Assembly: GCF_041820985.1 (NCBI RefSeq) | Contig: NZ_JBGUAU010000017.1 | Location: forward strand, 62,001 to 126,000 | Length of the DNA: 64,000 bases | Direction of reading: 5' to 3' | Source of the DNA: Evansella sp041820985 | Lineage (GTDB): Bacteria; Bacillota; Bacilli; Bacillales; Salisediminibacteriaceae | Shown here: positions 16,973-25,864 of the stretch, piece by piece | How the letters are laid out: every line of letters begins with the position of its first letter | Numbering within the stretch: the first letter of the stretch is position 1 | Notes under the pieces: generated by a model | What the model saw: the letters and a program-made list of their open reading frames with translations, nothing else | Databases searched by the model: none | Told to the model about the DNA's origin: nothing | Translations under genes and position numbers: made by a program

Positions 16973-18916
16973 TTATTTTTTTCTATTAGCTATCTCATTC
17001 TTAACATCCGCCACAAATTGCTCTAGACTTACTTCTTCTGTTTCCTTTTGTCCATATTGACGAACATTTACACTATTAGATTCAATCTCTTTATCACCAA
17101 GCACTAAAATATATGGAATCTTTTGCATTTGTGCTTCTCTAATTTTATAACCTAGCTTCTCATCACGTACATCGACATGAACTCGAACACCAGCTTGTTT
17201 TAGTTCATCTTCCACTTTACGTACGTAATCCATGTGGACATCACTTACTGGAATTGCTTGAACTTGTATCGGTGCTAACCAAGTTGGGAATGCCCCTTTA
17301 TATTCTTCCATTAAGAATGCTACAAAACGTTCCATTGTTGACACAACACCACGGTGAATGACAACTGGACGATGTTCTTTTCCGTCTTCTCCAACATACG
17401 TTAATTCAAAACGATTTGGTAAGTGGAAATCTAACTGTACTGTTGATAACGTTTCATCTTTCCCTAACGCTGTTTTTACTTGAACATCAAGCTTAGGTCC
17501 ATAGAATGCTGCTTCCCCTTCTGCTTCCACGTATTCAACCTTCATGTCTTCCATCGCTTCTTTTAACATCGCTTGTGCTTTGTTCCACATTTCATCATTA
17601 TCAACGTATTTCTCTTTATCCTCTGGATCTCGGTAAGAAAGACGGAAATAATAGTCATCTATTCCAAAGTCTTTATATACCGCTTGAATTAATTCAACTA
17701 CACGAATAAACTCATCCTTTAATTGATCTGGTCTACAGAAAATATGAGCATCATTTAAAGTCATTGCACGTACACGTTGTAATCCTGCAAGTGCTCCTGA
17801 CATTTCATGACGGTGCATTAATCCTAATTCTGCTATTCGCACTGGCAGATTACGATAGCTGTGTAATTGATTTTTATAAATCATCATATGGTGTGGACAG
17901 TTCATTGGACGTAAAACTAAGTCTTCATTATCCATGCCCATTGCAGGAAACATATCCTCATGATAATGGTCCCAGTGCCCCGATGTTTTATAAAGTTCTA
18001 CACTTCCTAAAACTGGAGTATAAACATGATCGTAGCCTAAACGTTCTTCAAGATCTACAATATAACGTTCAATTGTTCTACGAATTGTTGCTCCTTTTGG
18101 AAGCCATAAAGGAAGGCCCTGTCCTACCTTTTGATTAATTGTAAAGATACCTAGTTCTTTCCCTAGTTTTCGATGATCGCGTTCTTTTGCTTCTTCTAAT
18201 AAACGTAAGTGCTCATCAAGTTCTGATTGCTTTTGAAATGCGGTACCATAAATTCGTTGAAGCATTTTGTTTTTGCTATCTCCACGCCAGTAGGCACCAT
18301 TCACAGTCATAAGCTTGAACTTTTTGATTTTATTTGTAGATGGGAGATGAACACCGCGGCATAGATCAAAGAACTCCCCTTGTTCATAAATGCTAATTTT
18401 TTCCCCTTCTGGTATATCTTCTAAAAGTTCTAATTTTAACTCATCACCAATTTCTTTATAGCGTTCAACCGCTTCTTCTCTATTCACTTCTACACGACGA
18501 ATCTCTAAATTTTCATCTGCTATTTTTTTCATTTCTTTTTCAATTTTCACTAGATCTTCTGGAGTAAGTGAATGTGGCATATCAATATCATAGTAAAAAC
18601 CACCTTCAATCACTGGACCTACTCCTAATTTCACATCATCAAATAGACGTTTTACTGCCTGTGCTAGTAAATGAGCCGTACTATGTCGTAATACCTCTAA
18701 GCCTTCCTTCGAATCATACGTAACAATCTCTAAATTTCCATCTTCTTCAATTGGTGTACGTAAATCTATTAATTCACCGTTTACTTTCCCAGCTAGTGCA
18801 TTTTTTTTCAAACCAGAAGAAATAGAAGCCGCAATTTCTTCTGTTGTTGTTCCACTTCTGAACTCTTTCTTCGCCCCATCGGGAAAAGTCATAATAATCT
18901 TTTCAGCAACTGCCAT
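16973..18916 (-). CDS. thrS: Threonine--tRNA ligase
   Basis: Class II synthetase that charges tRNA-Thr, 647 aa. The order is TGS domain (about 5-65), editing domain with HSTAHLLAQAVKRL (about 75-90) and the zinc-binding catalytic core with motif 2 and NCPHHMMIY (Cys zinc ligand), then the anticodon-binding domain (about 545-640). The start is ATG 18916, set by AAGGAG eight bases upstream. An in-frame GTG three codons earlier is less likely. It stands behind a Thr T-box and a good promoter. Confidence 0.97.
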   Translation of the reverse strand: MAVAEKIIMTFPDGAKKEFRSGTTTEEIAASISSGLKKNALAGKVNGELIDLRTPIEEDGNLEIVTYDSKEGLEVLRHSTAHLLAQAVKRLFDDVKLGVGPVIEGGFYYDIDMPHSLTPEDLVKIEKEMKKIADENLEIRRVEVNREEAVERYKEIGDELKLELLEDIPEGEKISIYEQGEFFDLCRGVHLPSTNKIKKFKLMTVNGAYWRGDSKNKMLQRIYGTAFQKQSELDEHLRLLEEAKERDHRKLGKELGIFTINQKVGQGLPLWLPKGATIRRTIERYIVDLEERLGYDHVYTPVLGSVELYKTSGHWDHYHEDMFPAMGMDNEDLVLRPMNCPHHMMIYKNQLHSYRNLPVRIAELGLMHRHEMSGALAGLQRVRAMTLNDAHIFCRPDQLKDEFIRVVELIQAVYKDFGIDDYYFRLSYRDPEDKEKYVDNDEMWNKAQAMLKEAMEDMKVEYVEAEGEAAFYGPKLDVQVKTALGKDETLSTVQLDFHLPNRFELTYVGEDGKEHRPVVIHRGVVSTMERFVAFLMEEYKGAFPTWLAPIQVQAIPVSDVHMDYVRKVEDELKQAGVRVHVDVRDEKLGYKIREAQMQKIPYILVLGDKEIESNSVNVRQYGQKETEEVSLEQFVADVKNEIANRKK

Positions 18917-18959
18917 AACAAACACTCCTTACCATTCTCAAATTAATATTTTTATAAAA

Positions 18960-19262
18960 CAAAAAACACCCGTCCCTATATACAAGGGACGAGTGTGAGA
19001 CCGTGGTTCCACCCTATTTTCTAAACACTCAAAAAAAGAAATATATCATATCCCATTTTCCTGGATGTATAGCTTCGTTACTCTATAACGGAGAGTCCGT
19101 CAGTCCATACTTGGGATTTTTCCCGTTCCGCACTGAAGTTTAGAGGTGGTAAGTGAATTCTCGTACTAGGGAGCTTCCAGCCATGTCTCCCCTCTCTGAT
19201 AAGTCGTTTGAATAACACCCATATCCTCATCATCACATATAACTTGTTTTCTTATTTCTTAT
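18960..19262 (-). ncRNA. T-box leader riboswitch (Thr) of thrS
   Basis: T-box sequence TAGGGTGGAACCACGG on the minus strand (19001-19016). It is followed by a terminator with arms CACTCGTCCCT / AGGGACGGGTG (18966-18994) and a T run. A Stem I region runs from about 19200 to 19140, with an ACC (Thr) triplet in the CTTACCACCTCT context near 19145-19155. It fills most of the 476-bp gap before thrS. Uncharged tRNA-Thr should induce readthrough. Confidence 0.92.
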
Positions 19263-19268
19263 GATAGT

Positions 19269-19297
19269 ATTATAATGACCAAAAACAAGAAAATCAA
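19269..19297 (-). promoter_or_regulatory. Sigma-A promoter of thrS
   Basis: -35 TTGATT (19297-19292), a 17-bp spacer and -10 TATAAT (19274-19269), with a start near 19262 at the 5' end of the T-box. Confidence 0.7.
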
Positions 19298-19392
19298 GCA
19301 TCTGTGAAAAAAAATCAATATACTTTACAATTCCACTGAAAAAGATCTTGTTATACTATTTATAGAACTCTTTAAAAATTGACTACTATTTA

Positions 19393-20247
19393 CTAATAAG
19401 ATTTCCTCATACCATCTTCTCTTAATTCTACACGTTCTTCAAATATCGTTAATAATGATTGAATTAGGCCTTCATAATGTCTATTTGGATAGACTATAAT
19501 TTTCTGCGGTGCAATACATACAAGTGGTCCTACGACACGTTCCGATATTGGCAATGGATCCTCAAAATTTAATTCTTTCGTAAGCCACTTTTCAAATCTT
19601 TTTGATGTTATTTTTGCACCGTCCATATCGACCATGGTTATTTCTTGATCAACATATAAGTGAACAGTATGAATTCTTGGCGGATGATCCTTTAGATAGT
19701 CACGGCATGTTTGAACCATAATTTGATATGAATGTTCTAGCTTGTATTCATCAATTGCCTTTTCCAACACTTCTGTTAATTTCTCTTTAATTTCACGCAA
19801 TCTAAATCGTAGAAATGAGTCAAATGAGAAGCGCACTGCTTCCTCAAGAAATTGATCATAGAGCAAAAACATCTCTTTTTGGATTTTTATAATATCCATA
19901 TCTAAAGAAATAGCATCTTTAGCATTCAAGAGTAAATCTCGTGCATGTTCCACAATTGCCTCAATTTCATAAGTATCCTCATAGTGAAACCCTTCTCGTA
20001 ATAATTGTTCAAACCAAATAGGCAGGACTTTCTGTATTGTCATATTCGTAAATATGGATGCAATCCTTGTCCTCTTACTTTTTTCTTCTCCCGTTAATGC
20101 AGAGAAATTAATACATAGGTTAGTGTGATTCTCTATTTTCTCTATACTAATCACATGTTGAACACCACCATATGTATCCATTGATTTTAACAATTGATTA
20201 TAGAAGGCTTCACATAAGGATGAATCTTCAAACTGAATCGTTAACAA
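19393..20247 (-). CDS. ytxC: YtxC-like putative sporulation protein
   Basis: Protein of about 284 aa matching the YtxC family annotated as a putative sporulation protein. It has no membrane segment or catalytic motif and is mostly helical, with an acidic, charged middle. The start is probably TTG 20247 (MLTIQFEDSS), because GGGAGGGG lies six bases upstream. The frame stays open to a TTG at 20271, which would put that site inside the gene. Position upstream of thrS matches B. subtilis. Function unknown. Confidence 0.8.
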   Translation of the reverse strand: MLTIQFEDSSLCEAFYNQLLKSMDTYGGVQHVISIEKIENHTNLCINFSALTGEEKSKRTRIASIFTNMTIQKVLPIWFEQLLREGFHYEDTYEIEAIVEHARDLLLNAKDAISLDMDIIKIQKEMFLLYDQFLEEAVRFSFDSFLRFRLREIKEKLTEVLEKAIDEYKLEHSYQIMVQTCRDYLKDHPPRIHTVHLYVDQEITMVDMDGAKITSKRFEKWLTKELNFEDPLPISERVVGPLVCIAPQKIIVYPNRHYEGLIQSLLTIFEERVELREDGMRKSY

Positions 20248-20380
20248 CGGCAGCCCCTCCCAATCATGCAAAGCAAGTTGAACTTGGGAAGTGTTCTCCT
20301 TCTTACAGCTTCAACTGATTTGCAAAACATCTATTACATATATATGGGGAAGCTGTCCAAATATGAATCATGAAAAAAAG

Positions 20381-20415
20381 AAAAGTCAAAAGGGATTTTC
20401 CCTTTTGACTTTTCT
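20381..20415 (-). terminator. Terminator downstream of mqnC
   Basis: Perfect stem AAAAGTCAAAAGGGA / TCCCTTTTGACTTTT with a short TT-rich loop, T-rich on the minus strand, about 120 bp after the mqnC stop. Confidence 0.8.
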
Positions 20416-20535
20416 CTGAAGCAATGATCGACGTCTCTGGTTTCTTTTAAGCCCGTTATGAGCAGATTTTCTCTTAAAGGGCGTACAGAGTGTGTAGTCA
20501 CATTGCTACTTATTTTTTCCTTTTAGAATAGTGGA

Positions 20536-21645
20536 TTAGTTCTGCATAATGAAATCTTTTTCTGCTGATGTTTCTCCATCAAATGTACGTATAATTTTGT
20601 ATTTTGTATCACGTTGTGCTGGTACTTTTCCAGCTTCTCTAATTAAGCGAAGAATTAAATTTGTATTCACTTTATGTGTTGCTCCTGCAGCAGAGACTAC
20701 ATTCTCTTCGATCATCGTACTTCCAAAATCATTACATCCATATGATAGAGATTTTTTACCAACTTCAGGGCCCATTGTTACCCAAGAAGATTGGAAATTA
20801 GCGATATTATCAAGGAAGATTCGAGATATAGCTACGTTTTTTAAATAATCTTCTGGAGATAAACGATCTGCTTTCATATTTGTATTATCTGGTTGGAATA
20901 ACCATGAGATATACGCTAAGAAAACTCCTGTTTCATCTTGAGCATCACGTACACGTTGCATATGAAGGGCTCGCTCTTCATATGTTTCACCAAAGCCAAT
21001 TACCATTGTAGCTGTACCATGCATTCCAACTTTTTTTGCTGTTTTCATACAGTCGATCCATTCTTCCCATGTACCTTTTAATCGACTTATTCTTTTTCTC
21101 GTACGATTATCTAGGATTTCTGCTCCACCACCTGGAAGAGAGTCTAACCCTGCTTCGTGTAGTTGACGACAAACTTCCTCTAACGAAAGACCTGACACTT
21201 CCACCATTTTATAAATTTCTGCTGGTGAAAAAGAATGCATTGTTATATTCGGAAATCTCTTTTTAATTTCTTTAAGTAGATTTGTATAGTAGCTAAACGG
21301 TAAATCAGGATTCGTTCCACCTTGCATTAGGATCTCCGTACCACCAATATCTACAGTTTCTTGTATTTTAGTAAAGATACTTTCATCATCTAGGACATAG
21401 CCTTCTTCATGACCTGGTGGACGATAAAAAGCACAGAAGCGACAGTACGTATCGCAAAAGTTAGTGTAGTTTACATTTCGTCCAATAACAAATGTAGTAA
21501 TAGGTTCTGGATGCCATTTTTGCATAATTTCATTTGCTACTGCACCTATTTTTTCTACTTCATCACTTTCATATAAACGTACTGCATCTTCTACTGTGAT
21601 TCGTTCACCGTTACGTGCGCGGTCAAGTATATTATCAATGCTCAT
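20536..21645 (-). CDS. mqnC: Cyclic dehypoxanthine futalosine synthase (MqnC), radical SAM
   Basis: Radical-SAM enzyme of the futalosine route to menaquinone. It converts dehypoxanthine futalosine into its cyclic form. The 369-aa protein carries the CX3CX2C 4Fe-4S motif (Cys64, Cys68, Cys71 in NFCDTYCRFCAFYR). MqnC-typical stretches follow: MQGGTNPDLPFSYYTNLL, GAEILDNRTRKRISRLKGT and VTMGPEVGKKSLSYGCNDFGS. GGAGG precedes the start. It sits between ytxC and dnaI, where B. subtilis has a different gene. This implies at least part of the futalosine pathway instead of, or besides, the classical men pathway. The other mqn genes are not in the window. Confidence 0.92.
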   Translation of the reverse strand: MSIDNILDRARNGERITVEDAVRLYESDEVEKIGAVANEIMQKWHPEPITTFVIGRNVNYTNFCDTYCRFCAFYRPPGHEEGYVLDDESIFTKIQETVDIGGTEILMQGGTNPDLPFSYYTNLLKEIKKRFPNITMHSFSPAEIYKMVEVSGLSLEEVCRQLHEAGLDSLPGGGAEILDNRTRKRISRLKGTWEEWIDCMKTAKKVGMHGTATMVIGFGETYEERALHMQRVRDAQDETGVFLAYISWLFQPDNTNMKADRLSPEDYLKNVAISRIFLDNIANFQSSWVTMGPEVGKKSLSYGCNDFGSTMIEENVVSAAGATHKVNTNLILRLIREAGKVPAQRDTKYKIIRTFDGETSAEKDFIMQN

Positions 21646-21746
21646 TATGGGAAATCCTCCATTCTATAAAGCTAGTAAACATAATTAATTCTATCGTAAC
21701 ATAGAAAACTTATAATTACCTTGGAAAATTATTAATTAGTTTACGT

Positions 21747-22682
21747 TTACCCTCGCTTATTTTCACCTTTCATATCAATCACGTCATTTAAATGGCGAAT
21801 GCGTTCCATGATTCGTTTTGCCTTTAACGCATCTACTTTTTCTACTCCACCACGTTGCGTATATGATAAGTGAGATTCTAGTTCTTCTAAATCCAAGTTA
21901 GAAGTAAATAAGGTAGGCAACTTTTCCATCATTCGATATTGAAGTAACGCTCCTAGTATATCATCACGGATCCAATTAGACATGGTTTCTGCTCCAATAT
22001 CATCAATAATTAGTACTCGTGACCGCTTTACAGAATCCAACTTATTTTGATAGGATCCATCGGAAATTCCACTTTTTAATTCTCTGAAAAAATCAGGTGC
22101 ATATACAATCATCGTTTCTAATTTTTGTTCTGCTAATTTATTTGCAATAGCTCCCATTAAATAGGATTTCCCAACACCGAACGGACCATATACATATAAC
22201 CCTCGGCCACTTTCCCCTGGATTAACATTAACAACGAACTCCATCGCTTTCGCAATAGCCATCATTCTAGATGGGTTGTCCTCATGTATTTCATTAAATG
22301 TTGCCTCTGTCATCTCTCTTGGAATATATAAACTCTTAATTAAAGAAGCATGTCTTTTACGTTCATCTTCCTTGTTTTTTATAATACAGCTTTGATACTC
22401 TATTTGAAAATCATTTCGATATAATAATAGCTGTGGTTGATATCCTTGCATCAAATTTGGACATGCCCCTAAACCAGGGCAATTATCACAGTTTTCCCAT
22501 TGTTTTTTATATTGAAAAAGCTCGTTCATACCTTTTGTGATTTGATCATTTGAGATATCGGGGTAATTTGATAAAAAGGATTGAATTCGCTTATCTTGGA
22601 GTATTTCTTTCGTCATTTGCTGAAAGCGTTGTTCAAACTTTCCATCGGCAAAGTTTTGCAACGATTTACCAATAGACTCCAT
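21747..22682 (-). CDS. dnaI: Primosomal protein DnaI (helicase loader)
   Basis: AAA+ ATPase that loads the replicative helicase with DnaB and DnaD, 311 aa. The N-terminal helicase-binding domain contains a Cys-rich zinc element (Cys65, Cys68, Cys74 and Cys99). The ATPase domain has Walker A GPFGVGKS (166-173), Walker B VLIIDDIG and sensor/arginine residues near the C-terminus (RRGGVEK-like context). It starts one base after the dnaB stop, so the two are translationally linked. Confidence 0.96.
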   Translation of the reverse strand: MESIGKSLQNFADGKFEQRFQQMTKEILQDKRIQSFLSNYPDISNDQITKGMNELFQYKKQWENCDNCPGLGACPNLMQGYQPQLLLYRNDFQIEYQSCIIKNKEDERKRHASLIKSLYIPREMTEATFNEIHEDNPSRMMAIAKAMEFVVNVNPGESGRGLYVYGPFGVGKSYLMGAIANKLAEQKLETMIVYAPDFFRELKSGISDGSYQNKLDSVKRSRVLIIDDIGAETMSNWIRDDILGALLQYRMMEKLPTLFTSNLDLEELESHLSYTQRGGVEKVDALKAKRIMERIRHLNDVIDMKGENKRG

Positions 22683-22683
22683 A

Positions 22684-24093
22684 TTAGCTTCCCCCTTTTG
22701 GTTTGTTTAGCATTTCTTTATATTGTTCTAACTTCTTCTTTGCTTCCATCCATTCCTCTGGATTTTCATCAGTTTTATTCCAACTATCATCTGTCATCCA
22801 TTTAGGTAATGGTTCCGCCCGTACATTACTCTGTTTCGAAAAATTTGATTTCGATGCATCTTTAGGTTTGTTTTTTTCTGCCTGTTTGTATGCTTCATTT
22901 TTTTCCACTTCTTTTTTTGCAAACAACATTGCTTCTTTTACTGTTTTTAACTGTGCTCGTTTCCAATGCCCCGCAATTTTAAAAGCAAAATTCTTAATAA
23001 GTTTTTTTTCACTAACGAAAAATAAATACTCTAGCAAAACATTGACTACCCCTGGTTCTAACTTATAATCAAACATTAATTGCTCGACTATTTCCATATC
23101 CCCTGGGTAGACTTTTGCACCTTCCCCTAGCTCTTGCAAGAATTCTATTGGAGAAGTTGTCTCATAGTAAAAGATTTGCTTCTCTTCCTCTGTCTTGGGT
23201 TCAGTTTTCACTGTTCGTAATTCCTCCGGTTGTACTCGCAGTCCTAACTTTGGAGGATGATCTACTTCTTTTACACGATAACGACGCTTCACTTGATTTC
23301 TAAGTTCAGCATGATCGAGTTCATCTGTATGAAGAATAGCATCTTGAACTACTTTACTCATTTCACTTGGATCCAATTTATATAAAAAAGCTAATTTTTG
23401 TATAAGACGTTCATTATCAGCTTTTGCAAATTCTTTTTTCGGAACAAACGCAGGTAAAAATGCAAGGAATGCTTCATAATCAAAGTCATTACTTGCCAAT
23501 TCATAATCTGTCTTGCCTCTTCCCTCTAATGTGTCAGAGGAAGTGATAGCATCTAGCATATCTGGGTGACTACTTCTCATCTCTGATGGATGAACGGAAG
23601 TAAAAACCTGATCAAATGATTTTGTTATGTTTTCAAGCTCTTTTTTCTCCACTGTATCAATTCGAAAACTATTGCGTAGTTTTACATATTTATCTTTGCT
23701 TCCTATGCGATTATACAAAAAAACACTTAACATATCATCTTTAAAAAATGCTTCTGGAGACAGCGGTGCTTGTAAAGCATAATAATATACTAATTCATCC
23801 CCTTGTTTTTCGCGAAGAACCTTTACTAAGCCTATTGCTTCTAATTTCTTTCTTTCCTGAAATAATTCATCTAGATTCTTGCCTGTATAAATCATTAATG
23901 ACTTGTGAGTCTGCTCCACAATCTTCCGTTCATTTCTTGCAACCTCACTTACGAGAGTCATATAAAGGCTATATGCAGTAGCACCAATTAAAGGTTGATA
24001 TAATAATGTTACTACATCTCGATCTGTCTCATGAAGTCTGTCCTCCATAAAGGCAATATATCGGTCTGAAGGTATTATTTCTTTCCAATGCAA
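22684..24093 (-). CDS. dnaB: Replication initiation and membrane attachment protein DnaB
   Basis: Firmicute DnaB (not the E. coli helicase) that works with DnaD and DnaI to load the helicase at oriC and at restart sites. The 469-aa protein has an N-terminal DDBH1-type domain (about 1-110) and a DDBH2 domain around 300-400 (YYETTSPIEFLQEL and the following LEPGVVNVLLEYLFFV). A charged low-complexity tail has a TDDSWNKTDENPEEW stretch. It is followed directly by dnaI. Confidence 0.95.
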   Translation of the reverse strand: MHWKEIIPSDRYIAFMEDRLHETDRDVVTLLYQPLIGATAYSLYMTLVSEVARNERKIVEQTHKSLMIYTGKNLDELFQERKKLEAIGLVKVLREKQGDELVYYYALQAPLSPEAFFKDDMLSVFLYNRIGSKDKYVKLRNSFRIDTVEKKELENITKSFDQVFTSVHPSEMRSSHPDMLDAITSSDTLEGRGKTDYELASNDFDYEAFLAFLPAFVPKKEFAKADNERLIQKLAFLYKLDPSEMSKVVQDAILHTDELDHAELRNQVKRRYRVKEVDHPPKLGLRVQPEELRTVKTEPKTEEEKQIFYYETTSPIEFLQELGEGAKVYPGDMEIVEQLMFDYKLEPGVVNVLLEYLFFVSEKKLIKNFAFKIAGHWKRAQLKTVKEAMLFAKKEVEKNEAYKQAEKNKPKDASKSNFSKQSNVRAEPLPKWMTDDSWNKTDENPEEWMEAKKKLEQYKEMLNKPKGGS

Positions 24094-24167
24094 TACATAT
24101 CACCTTAACTTTCCTCTAGTATGAAAGAAACTTTCGTCATATTACGACAAGTCTTTTATAGAAAAAA

Positions 24168-24185
24168 GGAGCGTATATTCGCTCC
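24168..24185 (-). terminator. Short terminator after nrdR
   Basis: GGAGCG / CGCTCC stem with a 6-nt loop, followed by T6 on the minus strand, between nrdR and dnaB. Confidence 0.65.
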
Positions 24186-24191
24186 ATTCAT

Positions 24192-24656
24192 TTACTTCTT
24201 ATTTTCACGCTCTAATAGTTCTTTTAATTCATCTACAAAGACGTTTATATCTTTGAATTGGCGATATACAGAAGCAAATCGAACGTAAGCAACATCGTCT
24301 AAAGATGCCAAATAACCCATAACTATCTCTCCAATATCATGGCTCAACACTTCAGAAACCCCTTGGTTTCGAATTTCCTTCTCTACATCTTCTACAATTT
24401 TTTCTAATTTCTCTAACGGCACTGGTCGTTTTTCACATGCTCGAATTAGTCCGCGTAATATCTTCTCACGACTAAATTCCTCGCGATTACCATCTTTCTT
24501 CACAACGATTAATGGTGTTTTTTCTACACGTTCAAATGTTGTAAATCGGTAACTGCACTGTTCGCATTCTCTTCTTCGACGAATAGATTTCCCTTCATCA
24601 CTAGGTCTTGAATCCAGTACCCTCGTTCCATTATTTTGACAGCTTGGACATATCAC
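24192..24656 (-). CDS. nrdR: Transcriptional repressor NrdR
   Basis: Zinc-ribbon/ATP-cone repressor of ribonucleotide reductase genes, 154 aa. The N-terminal zinc ribbon (CPSCQNNGTRVLDSRP ... RRECEQCSYRF) has four cysteines. The ATP-cone domain (about 49-139, VVKKDGNREEFSREKILRGL) senses ATP/dATP. The start is GTG 24656 after GGAGAT. Placement next to dnaB matches B. subtilis. Confidence 0.96.
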   Translation of the reverse strand: MICPSCQNNGTRVLDSRPSDEGKSIRRRRECEQCSYRFTTFERVEKTPLIVVKKDGNREEFSREKILRGLIRACEKRPVPLEKLEKIVEDVEKEIRNQGVSEVLSHDIGEIVMGYLASLDDVAYVRFASVYRQFKDINVFVDELKELLERENKK

Positions 24657-24688
24657 GGGCGATCATCTCCATTACTCTGTAGATGTCT

Positions 24689-25099
24689 TTAATATTTCGT
24701 TAATTCGTCTCCTAACCCTGTACCAATAAAGTGCAACTTCTTATCAACCTCTTTATACAATTGATAAATCAGTTTTCGGCTTGCTCCAAAATCGGTAAAC
24801 AAAGCAGTATCTGTATCTACAGAAAAATCAACTGCTGTTTTAAATGGTTTTACCATTATTACAGTAATTACAATTAAGCCTTTTTTTCGATCATTATATT
24901 TTAAAACGATCTCTCCATGTGTATCTGAAATGGATTTTATTTCATAGCCTTTTTTATTTCTAAACATTACATCTAAATCTTTCATGACTTGATCTTTTGT
25001 AGCTTTGTAGTAACGTGTTCTTAATTTCTCTTCAATATGCTTTTCTTTTGTTTCCGTATGTTTACTGAAAATCTTTTTCAATGTATACATAAAGCTCAT
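24689..25099 (-). CDS. Uncharacterised conserved-looking protein upstream of nrdR
   Basis: 136-aa basic protein with no recognisable motif. The first ~45 residues are highly charged and helical (EKHIEEKLRTRYYKATKDQV). The rest looks like an alpha/beta domain with alternating hydrophobics (KGLIVITVIMVK, AVDFSVDTDTALF) and a C-terminal GTGLGDELTKY. It has no signal peptide or clear membrane segment. GAGGTGGG precedes the ATG. It is 32 bp from nrdR in the same direction and may be cotranscribed. The tandem hairpin array begins about 100 bp past its 5' end. I cannot assign a function. Confidence 0.7.
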   Translation of the reverse strand: MSFMYTLKKIFSKHTETKEKHIEEKLRTRYYKATKDQVMKDLDVMFRNKKGYEIKSISDTHGEIVLKYNDRKKGLIVITVIMVKPFKTAVDFSVDTDTALFTDFGASRKLIYQLYKEVDKKLHFIGTGLGDELTKY

Positions 25100-25235
25100 T
25101 ATTATCCCACCTCACCACTTTAAGAATAGCAAGAAAACCGTTTGTATTCAATCTTTAAGTTATGGAAACAGACAAAACTTGAAAAAATATGAAGAGTTTT
25201 TATGAGAAATCTTTATTTTATTGATTTTTTCACTC

Positions 25236-25733
25236 AAATGTCGCGCGGCAGCCTCTCTCGCGACATTTCAACCTGGGTTCTCTTCTCAAATGTCGCGCGG
25301 CAGCCTCTCCCGCGACATTTCAACATGGATTCTCTTCTCAAATGTCGCGCGGGTGGCCTCTCTCGCGACATTTTAACCTGGGTTCTCTTCTCAAATGTCG
25401 CGCGGGTGGCCTCTCCCGCGACATTTCAACATGGATTCTCTTCTCAAATGTCGCGCGGCAGACTCTCTCGCGACATTTCAACCTGGGTTCTCTTCTCAAA
25501 TGTCGCGCGGCAGACTCTCCCGCGACATTTCAACTTGGGCTCTCTTCTCAAATGTCGCGCGGCAGCCTCTCCCGCGACATTTCAACCTGGGCTCTCTTCT
25601 CAAATGTCGCGCGGGCAGCCTCTCCCGCGACATTTCAACATGGATTCTCTTCTCAAATGTCGCGCGGCAGCCTCTCCCGCGACATTTCAACCTGAACTCT
25701 CTTCTCAAATGTCGCGCGGCAGCCTGTTCAACT
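25236..25733. repeat. Tandem hairpin array 1 (52/53-bp units, ten copies, the last truncated)
   Basis: Units begin at 25236, 25288, 25340, 25393, 25446, 25498, 25550, 25602, 25655 and 25707. Each has the left arm AAATGTCGCG, a 13-14-nt loop, the right arm CGCGACATTT and a ~19-nt linker ending CTCTTCTC. All left arms and all nine right arms are identical, while loops and linkers vary. Linkers and loop ends alternate in a two-unit (~105-bp) pattern over units 1-6. The tenth unit stops after its left arm and part of the loop. The array fills most of the 765-bp gap 25100-25864. The frames open across it arise from the repetition and I do not call them genes. Confidence 0.95.
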
Positions 25734-25832
25734 CAAAGCCTTTTCATAAATAACACGCACCAGAATCGAACTATTTTTATTTACAAGAATGCTCACCTGC
25801 TATTAAAATGGCCCATAATGAAAACCAAAAAA

Positions 25833-25851
25833 GAGGTGATTTACTCACCTC
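25833..25851 (-). terminator. Terminator of speD
   Basis: GAGGTGA / TCACCTC stem with a 5-nt loop, followed by T6 on the minus strand, 13 bp after the speD stop. Confidence 0.8.
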
Positions 25852-25864
25852 ACCGTTACCTTAA

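Noticed and set aside
25236..25733. CRISPR array
   Set aside because: Units are tandem copies with near-identical sequence between the arms, not unique spacers, and no cas gene is in the window. The same holds for array 2.
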